From Imbricaverruca yamaguchii (Eukaryota > Arthropoda > Thecostraca > Neoverrucidae): a stretch of 64,000 bases of DNA. Under the pieces are notes generated by a model that was given only the letters and a program-made list of their open reading frames with translations, was not told the origin of the DNA and did not search any database. Below, in pieces: positions 58,441 through 64,000 of the stretch (positions are counted from its first letter, which is position 1; each line of letters begins with the position of its first letter). Both the position numbers and the translations under genes were made by a program. The DNA lies in contig JAOTOL010001656.1 of NCBI GenBank assembly GCA_034440575.1, positions 4,255,001 through 4,319,000 of the forward strand. The letters are read 5' to 3'.

Positions 58441-58773
58441 GTAAGTAATCACCATCCCTGAACGTAATACACTCATGTGGTGCTCAACCAACATTATCGT
58501 TTTCTTACATGCCAGTCCCAGCTCCATCACATGGAGTACAATTTGGATTGCTCACTCACGATCTTTGGCCTTATGATTAGTTCTTAGTGCCTTCTTTGTC
58601 CTACCTCGAGAATTTGGGCATGTAAAAGAGCTGTTCATTGATAGATACTGAATGTTTGCCCTGTGGTCTGCGCCATCCACTTCATTGCCCCTGCTTAATC
58701 TGCATGCAAAAAAGCCTGAAAATGTATACCTTGCCGTGCCCATGTTTTGCATGATGCGCTGGGGATGTCACAG

Positions 58774-59118
58774 CACAGGCAGGCCATCTTAGTTTCCGGA
58801 GGTCCGCATCATCAACAGGAGAAGTTGCTGGCCGTCCCCACACTGGCTGACGGGACCGGCAAGGCGCAAGCTGAGGCCACGCTGGACACCCTGGAGGACT
58901 GGGGAGTAACGTGGTCGGGCTCTGCTTTGACACGACGGCAACGAACACGGGTCGGCTAAGAGGGGCTGCACCAGGCTGCAGGATGAGCTCAACCGAAGCC
59001 TTCTCCTGCTGGCTTTCCGGCATCATGTCATGGAGCTGGTGGTGAAGGCTGTCGCCACGGTACTCTTCGGACCATCCACGGGGCCAACGGACAAGAAATT
59101 CGAGGACGTCAAGACCAG
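58774..59118 (+). pseudogene. Transposase-like gene, exon C (FDTT block), frameshifted
   Basis: After the acceptor GTCACAG it reads HRQAILVSGGPHHQQEKLLA, then DGTGKAQAEATLDTLEDWGV. One frame lower comes LCFDTTATNTGRLRG, and after a second shift RLQDELNRSLLLLAFRHHVM and ELVVKAVATVLFGPSTGPTD, ending ACCAG|GTATGA. The FDTTATNTGR and RHH motifs are the most conserved blocks of the family. Two frameshifts, near 58920 and 58970, separate them, so the copy is dead unless the assembly is wrong. Confidence 0.78.
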
Positions 59119-59262
59119 GTATGAACATATCGTTTGTCTAGTTCATTTCGTTGGTTCCTTAAAAAGCAGCTCGTTCCAATAGTTTGCACGCTGCCATGAT
59201 CAACTCAACAACCGGATCTTGCCATCCTTATTGCCTCAGGCAGAGACCAATGGGCCTCTGCC

Positions 59263-59279
59263 CCAGACCACGTTAATTG
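59263..59279 (+). repeat. Target-site duplication, left copy (17 bp)
   Basis: CCAGACCACGTTAATTG occurs here and again at 61905-61921, on either side of the CR1 insertion in this intron. A 17-bp exact match flanking a LINE is the expected mark of target-primed insertion. Confidence 0.88.
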
Positions 59280-59295
59280 CTAATATGTTGCTAAA

Positions 59296-61548
59296 TTGCT
59301 CCAGTTGCTAAATTCTCAGCAACTGGAGCTTGACAATGTGATTTGTGAGAAAATCAGTAGAAACGTTAAGAGGAAGTGCCTTATTCTTGGTGACTTTAAT
59401 CTAAAGGGATATGAAAATGCTGGTGTTGGCTCCCCATCATGCAAAATGTTTAGGAAATGCCTTGAAGAGGACCTGTTCTTACACCAGTTTGTATCGGAAC
59501 CTACCAGGCATGGTTCATTCTTGGACCTTGTATTCTCGGATTTAAGTGACTTGGTTAAAGACTTGACTGTAGGCGAAACTCTGGGAAAAGGTGACTATAA
59601 CATAATTAGATTCAAGGCACATGTAGGGGAAATTATCAAGAATAATTTGGTAAAGGTTCCAAATTTCAACAGAGCAGACTTTGACGGCATGAGAGTGGCT
59701 TTAAGTGCCATTAGATGGGAAGAAGAATTCTCCAATTTAAATGCCTGTGAAATGTGGGAAAAGTTCAAATCTTACTTGAAGGAAACTCAGATTAGACATG
59801 TCCCCGAAAAGCAAAGACGCAAAAGAAGGGTAGGAAAGCCAGCATGGCTTACACCAGACTTGATAAAAGCAATTAAGGCTACGAAAACTACATTTAGAGT
59901 CTTTAAAGAAACCTCAAATGTCGTTAATCTAAAGGCGTATCGAAAAGCTAGAGACACAGTGAAGCAAAAAACCAGAGCAGCAAAGCGAGCAAAAGAACTG
60001 GATTTAGCTAGAAACTGTAATGGGGACAGTAAAAAGTTCTTTAGTTTCTACAAGCTGAGTAAAGTTTCTAGCACAATTGGTCCACTGGAAGTAAACGGGA
60101 CTACATTGGGTGAGGATAGCGAGATGGTTGAGGAGCTGAGAAAGCAGTTCAAATCAGTGTTTACATTGGAAGATATGACCAATCTGCCGACCGTACACCA
60201 TAGTTCAGTGACATGGGATCTGACAAATGATGTTGATTTCATTGATAGTGATGTTGTTTACAATTATATCAGGAAAATAAAGCCAAACAAGGCAGCAGGA
60301 CCTGATGAAATTTGTCCTATGGTGTTGCGGGAAACTGAAAGGGAACTGGCATTTCCACTTAGTATAATATTTTGTAGATCAGTTTCACAAAATGAAATTC
60401 CAACCGATTGGAAAAGGGCAAATGTAGTTCCTATTTTCAAGAAAGGAGAAAGAGGGAAAGTTGAAAACTATAGGCCAGTAAGTCTCACATCCATAGTCTG
60501 CAAGGTACTCGAATCAATTATCAAGGATAGAATAGTTAGTTATCTGGAAGGTAGCAGATTGATTCAAGATACTCAACATGGGTTTAGAAAAAGACGATCG
60601 TGTCTCACAAACCTCTTGGACTTTTTGAACTTCGCCACAGAACAAGTTGATCAGGGAAATCAGGTTGATGTAGCATATCTTGACTTTAGTAAGGCCTTCG
60701 ACAAGGTACCCCATAAACGGTTAATGATACAGCTTCAGTCCTATGGTATTGCAGGTAGCATCTTAAAATGGATAGAGTTCTGGCTTTCAGATAGACAGCA
60801 AAGAGTGATGCTAAATGGTACAAAGTCATTATGGCAAAATGTTCCTAGTGGAGTCCCCCAGGGGTCAGTACTAGGGCCATTACTGTTCATTATATTTGTA
60901 AATAACATTGAAAGTGGCCTAAGCAGTAAAGTTTTGAAATTTGCGGATGATTTGAAGGTCTTTAGGGCAATAACAGGTCAAGATGAGCATATCTCGCTGC
61001 AAAAAGACTTAGACGAACTTGTGAAGTGGTCGGAAAAATGGCAAATGAAATTTAATTTTGATAAGTGCAAAATCATGCATGTAGGTAAGCAGCATATGAA
61101 GGCTCCATACTTGATGGGTGGCCAAGTGCTATCAGTGACTCAACAGGAGAAGGATTTAGGTGTTATTCTAAACACAAAACTGGGGGCATCAGAACAGACC
61201 ACGGAAGCCGGGAAGAAGGCACTGAGAATGCTCGGGGCAATAAAGAGGAATGTATCATACAGAAGTGAGGAAATGATCAGGAAGCTTTACTGTGCATACG
61301 TCAGGCCACATTTGGAATACTGCATCCAAGCTTGGTCTCCTAGCTATGAAAAAGATTGTTGGCTTTTAGAGAGAGTACAAAAGAGGGCTACAAAAATGGT
61401 TAATGGCATAAGCAACCTGGCATATGAGGAAAGATTGAAGAAATTGAGTATGTTTTCACTTAGATATAGAAGGCTGAGAGGAGATCTCATCCAGGTCTTT
61501 AAATTTGTCCATGGTCTGGAGAGGGGATACCTTGTGGAAATGTTTTAA
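59296..61548 (+). CDS. CR1 ORF2, 5'-truncated: end of endonuclease plus reverse transcriptase
   Basis: A 750-codon open frame. Its nominal start (TTG) lies in junction filler, and the real element begins at about NSQQLELD. Residues near 30-45 (KCLILGDFNLKGYEN) are the last endonuclease block. From about 300 come the RT blocks: KAAGPDEICP, WKRANVVPIFKKG, YRPVSLTS, DTQHGFRKRRSCLTNL, VAYLDFSKAFDKVPHKRL, SGVPQGSVLGPLLFIIF and the catalytic FADD at residue 549 (60940-60951). The C-terminal part has LYCAYVRPHLEYCIQAWSP and RLRGDLIQVFKF. This order and the tail place it in the CR1 clade. It would nick DNA and copy its own RNA, but it lacks the first endonuclease half and ORF1. Confidence 0.93.
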   Translation: MLQLLNSQQLELDNVICEKISRNVKRKCLILGDFNLKGYENAGVGSPSCKMFRKCLEEDLFLHQFVSEPTRHGSFLDLVFSDLSDLVKDLTVGETLGKGDYNIIRFKAHVGEIIKNNLVKVPNFNRADFDGMRVALSAIRWEEEFSNLNACEMWEKFKSYLKETQIRHVPEKQRRKRRVGKPAWLTPDLIKAIKATKTTFRVFKETSNVVNLKAYRKARDTVKQKTRAAKRAKELDLARNCNGDSKKFFSFYKLSKVSSTIGPLEVNGTTLGEDSEMVEELRKQFKSVFTLEDMTNLPTVHHSSVTWDLTNDVDFIDSDVVYNYIRKIKPNKAAGPDEICPMVLRETERELAFPLSIIFCRSVSQNEIPTDWKRANVVPIFKKGERGKVENYRPVSLTSIVCKVLESIIKDRIVSYLEGSRLIQDTQHGFRKRRSCLTNLLDFLNFATEQVDQGNQVDVAYLDFSKAFDKVPHKRLMIQLQSYGIAGSILKWIEFWLSDRQQRVMLNGTKSLWQNVPSGVPQGSVLGPLLFIIFVNNIESGLSSKVLKFADDLKVFRAITGQDEHISLQKDLDELVKWSEKWQMKFNFDKCKIMHVGKQHMKAPYLMGGQVLSVTQQEKDLGVILNTKLGASEQTTEAGKKALRMLGAIKRNVSYRSEEMIRKLYCAYVRPHLEYCIQAWSPSYEKDCWLLERVQKRATKMVNGISNLAYEERLKKLSMFSLRYRRLRGDLIQVFKFVHGLERGYLVEMF

Positions 61549-61770
61549 TTTAACAGAAATGATGCAATTAGAGGTCATAAATTCAAAGTTAAAGTTAACC
61601 ACAGCAGAACAAGGTTAAGGCAAACTTTCTTCACTAACAGGGTAGTAGAACACTGGAACCAGCTGCCAGAAAACATCGTCAGTAGCAGCACAATGGACAT
61701 CTTTAAAAACAGCATAGACAATAATTACAAGAATAGAGGGCTTGCTTTTCAGTATTACAGGGATGGCTGA
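61549..61770 (+). pseudogene. CR1 ORF2 C-terminus beyond a nonsense mutation
   Basis: The stop at 61546-61548 is TAA where the copy at 26 kb has GAA (ATGTTTGAATTGAAC versus ATGTTTTAATTTAAC). The same frame continues with NDAIRGHKFKVKVNHSRT, FFTNRVVEHWNQLPENIVSS and ends YYRDG with TGA at 61768-61770. The ancestral protein therefore extended about 74 residues further; RVVxHWNxLP is the standard CR1 terminus. Confidence 0.9.
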
Positions 61771-61904
61771 TTGACTGATTTGGTGGGCAACTGGTTCAGT
61801 GTACAGAGTGCAACCAAGAAGGGCCCTTGTGGCTCATAGTTGCACTAATATTTTATGTCTTTATGTCTTTATGTCTTTATGTGCATGCAATTAATATGTG
61901 CACT

Positions 61905-61921
61905 CCAGACCACGTTAATTG
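61905..61921 (+). repeat. Target-site duplication, right copy (17 bp)
   Basis: Identical to 59263-59279. It runs straight into the intron's acceptor TTTTACAG, so the LINE landed about 8 bp from the splice site. Confidence 0.88.
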
Positions 61922-61929
61922 TTTTACAG

Positions 61930-62121
61930 GTAGTCGCAACTGGACGTCACCAACCACGCCACGCTGTCGGTGGAAAACCCGTGGCTGCTTGAGCTCAGAA
62001 CCGCCGTGGTAGAATATCTGACGTCGCTGTTGAACGCCAACACAGGCTTCGACAGAGGAGACTACAGGGGGAGAGGTTCAGCCGCCCTCGAGTCTACCAC
62101 CAGGCACGCTGGATGGCGAAG
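61930..62121 (+). pseudogene. Transposase-like gene, exon D
   Basis: The acceptor is TTTTACAG, 8 bp after the LINE's right target duplication. Joined to exon C the first codon is TAG (likely from TGG, Trp), followed by SQLDVTNHATLSVENPWLLE, then LTSLLNANTGFDRGDYR. After a frameshift near 62070 it gives RFSRPRVYHQARWMAK at the donor GAAG|GTGAGA. The HQARWMAK block is a family hallmark. One stop and one frameshift are present. Confidence 0.75.
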
Positions 62122-62337
62122 GTGAGAGCTGGGGAGTTGGATGGAATCGTATGGATACTACCAGCAAACAAAATGCAGTCATCGGCCGCAACTCTAGCGA
62201 TCAACTACGAGTGCAAATTTTATTCAATTGTGTACGGTCGTTCACATCGTGTTAAGTGCGACGCGTATCATGGCAATGTATGATGTTTGATTTTTCTCTG
62301 AAATGCTGTATCACTGTGGAATTTTTGGCTGTTTCAG

Positions 62338-62660
62338 ATGCTTTTCTTCATCAAGATGTACATATTCTCGGACCAGCTGGGCTACGACGAAGTGATGGTG
62401 GCGAAACTGGAGAGGATGGCTCAGTTCCTCCTCCTGTTGTATGTGAATGCCTGGTTCCGCGCGCCTGTGGCGGTTGACGCTCCCGCCAATGACCTCCGCC
62501 TGTACCAGGACCTGGCGCGCTACAGGTCTGTGGACGGTGAAGTGGCGGACGAAGCCATCGGCGTCATGCGGAGGCACATGTAGTACCTCAGGCCACAACT
62601 CGTGATGTTCAGTCTCTGTAGTGGTCTTGTGACCAGTGTTGAGAAGGCGGATATTTGTAG
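62338..62660 (+). pseudogene. Transposase-like gene, exon E
   Basis: The acceptor is GCTGTTTCAG, in phase with exon D. It reads MLFFIKMYIFSDQLGYDEVM, then MAQFLLLLYVNAWFRAPVAV, DLRLYQDLARYRS and VMRRHM, then TAG at 62581-62583 where the family has Trp. The same frame continues YLRPQLVMFSL and VTSVEKADI, so the gene once read on. The pattern YVxAWFxAPxAVxAPxxDLxLxxDLxxY is strongly conserved in the family. The exon's 3' end is not clear. Confidence 0.75.
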
Positions 62661-63628
62661 AAAAGCTTCCTGTGGGGGACACTTAGAACACATAAATGCC
62701 CCCCCTCGCTCATGTAACGGCAGGTACCGCGACGGAGACCATCGGTCCCAGTGCTGCCGACCAGGTCGCTGCTTACTTGGCAGTCGCCGCCAGCCGGGCT
62801 GTCGAGGGCAGTGGCTATTGTGACCCATCTCCTCCGCTCGAGTTACATAGCTGACCTTGACGCCGTCGGCCGTCGCGGACGCCGCTGTCTCTGATGTCTG
62901 ACGGATGTTGACGTATCAGTGTCTGACGGTCGGATGTGGCCGTCATGGGTGTATGGTGATGTGACAGCTTGTTCTGGGCCGTAGCGCCACGAACTACCGG
63001 CCGCCTGTGTGCAGTGCGGTTCAGCTTACGTAAACATGCTATGGGTTAATGTGTCTGTCGCCAGCAGTAGAGTCGGCCGACCGGGGCCGAGGCTCAGAGG
63101 TGTCTTAGACAGTCTGACCCGCTGGTGTAGTGCATCGAGTCCGGGCATTGCTCTGGTTAGTTCAGAGCCGCGTGACGATGACGTGGTCTCTGACGTATGG
63201 CCAAGGGCGGTTGCCCTGAAGCTATATAGTCGCCTAGCGAGGTGGAACGCTCTGGACATCACTTGACTTCACTTCTCGCTCTCTCTATGAGTGGACGCTG
63301 CGGGGCGGCTGGCCGGTGACCAGCCGTCCGGGGTCACTACTGAAGGTATGTCTGAGACTGACTGTCTGAAACCGCTGTATGACTGTTGAGATGTAATCGT
63401 TTGAGATGGGAGTTAGTATGTTGACGATCGATCTGTGTGCAAGTTGGAGATTGTGTGTGAACGTTAACAAGAGATTGAGATGGTGTCAGGGTGAGTTTGT
63501 ATGAAGACTTGGATGCATACATGTTTGAATCAGAGCTCTGAGATGGGGACTCAGAGTTATTGAAATTATAACCTGGTTCACAAAATCGCGAACGTCGAGG
63601 TCCATAGTCTATTCACGTGCCTAATAGT
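62661..63628. other. No gene recognised; probably intron of the transposase-like gene
   Basis: The segment lies between two exons of the same decayed gene. GC-rich with several CGTCTGAC/TGTCTGACGG repeats around 62890-62935; otherwise nothing. Confidence 0.45.
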
Positions 63629-64000
63629 TTACGTTAGACAAAGTGGGGAAAGGTCTGAAAAAGCTCTGGGGGAGCAAAGCTTCATTACGGATGTGCACGA
63701 GACTACTGGCGACGCCGCGTCTCCGTAGTCGGTGGCTTGAGGAGGACGTGCCCGTAGTATGCCTGGATGAGAGCACGCGACTGTCGGATCTCGTTGACGA
63801 GACCTCATGGCTCCTTTTTGAGTTGATCGGTCCGTCCACGCACGCCTGGCTGAAGCGGCCGCCACAGCAGTGGTGCGAGGACGACGGCTGCGTGAATTTC
63901 GAGAACTTTGCCCGTGAGGTCAAAGTCACAGATGATCTAGCCGAGCGGGGGATCAGCATGCTGAAGGAGTTCGCTGGAATGGTCGGCGACGAGTCCCAGT
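63629..64000 (+). pseudogene. Transposase-like gene, exon F, running off the right edge
   Basis: An open frame follows TAG at 63626-63628. It reads SRWLEEDVPVVCLDEST, then LLFELIGPSTHAWLKRPPQQ and FAREVKVTDDLAERGISMLK EFAG to the last base. The V-x-D-x-A-E-R-G-I block is the C-terminal conserved part of the same family as exons A to E. The order of blocks is therefore collinear over 6.7 kb, interrupted by the CR1 insertion. The true acceptor is not identified. Confidence 0.7.

Larger units (their letters stand above)
59280..61904 (+). mobile_element. CR1-type LINE, 5'-truncated, inserted in the transposase-like gene's intron
   Basis: LINE sequence starts at about 59311 (homologous to the 30914-34014 copy from CTCAGCAACTGG onward) and ends in the tail TTTATGTCTTTATGTCTTTA at about 61851-61882. 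The 17-bp target duplication flanks it, but 22 extra bases (61883-61904) separate the tail from the right copy. About 31 extra bases lie between the left copy and the truncation point. These include GCTCCAGTTGCT (59298-59309), the inverse of AGCAACTGGAGC (59318-59329), so the 5' junction forms a snap-back hairpin. Confidence 0.92.

Overview
This is a piece of an animal, almost certainly invertebrate, nuclear genome. The evidence is spliced genes with GT-AG introns, several classes of eukaryotic transposable element, tRNA-derived SINE-like heads, many microsatellites, and an unusual load of GC-rich minisatellites in otherwise AT-rich DNA. There is no bacterial operon structure, CRISPR array, rRNA or complete tRNA gene. 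I cannot name the species. I found no confident single-copy host gene: nearly everything recognisable is mobile-element DNA or tandem repeat.

Layout. A 33-bp minisatellite runs off the left edge (1-392). A DNA transposon of about 9.5 kb lies at 4352-13825. It is bounded by 22-bp perfect terminal inverted repeats and holds two convergent genes: an apparently intact three-exon Myb/SANT-like (trihelix) protein on the + strand and a PIF/Harbinger-type DDE transposase on the - strand. Next to it (13871-16437) are two ~220-bp repeats in inverted orientation, each carrying a hairpin plus GAAAC motif like the hammerhead-ribozyme core found in Penelope-like elements. A 49-bp minisatellite follows at 19867-20345. 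At 25690-27300 an old non-LTR retrotransposon is interrupted by a younger, oppositely oriented CR1-type LINE copy. At 30768-36632 a Penelope-like retroelement (RT with YLDD, then a GIY-YIG endonuclease) has ~250-bp inverted terminal repeats. A nearly full-length but indel-riddled CR1 copy (30914-34014) sits in the TA-rich tail of its left arm.

From about 39.99 to 53.33 kb the window is dominated by at least fourteen different minisatellites with unit lengths of 10 to 67 bp. Several are built from two alternating unit lengths (45/36 bp and 26/33 bp), and the resulting long reading frames on both strands are by-products of the repeats. At 55.6-56.1 kb there is a frameshifted fragment of a conserved transposon-like protein on the - strand. 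From 57.2 kb to the right edge lies a multi-exon gene of a transposase-like family (conserved HWDG, FDTTATNTGR, RHH and HQARWMAK blocks), also decayed by frameshifts and stops. One of its introns holds a 5'-truncated CR1 LINE with a 750-codon ORF2 and a 17-bp target-site duplication.

The three CR1 copies share a distinctive 3' tail of short repeats related to TTTATGTC and are similar enough to suggest recent activity. The least ordinary material is the pair of hammerhead-like inverted-repeat elements, the intact Harbinger Myb gene, the uncharacterised transposase-like gene at the right edge, and the dense cluster of two-length minisatellites.
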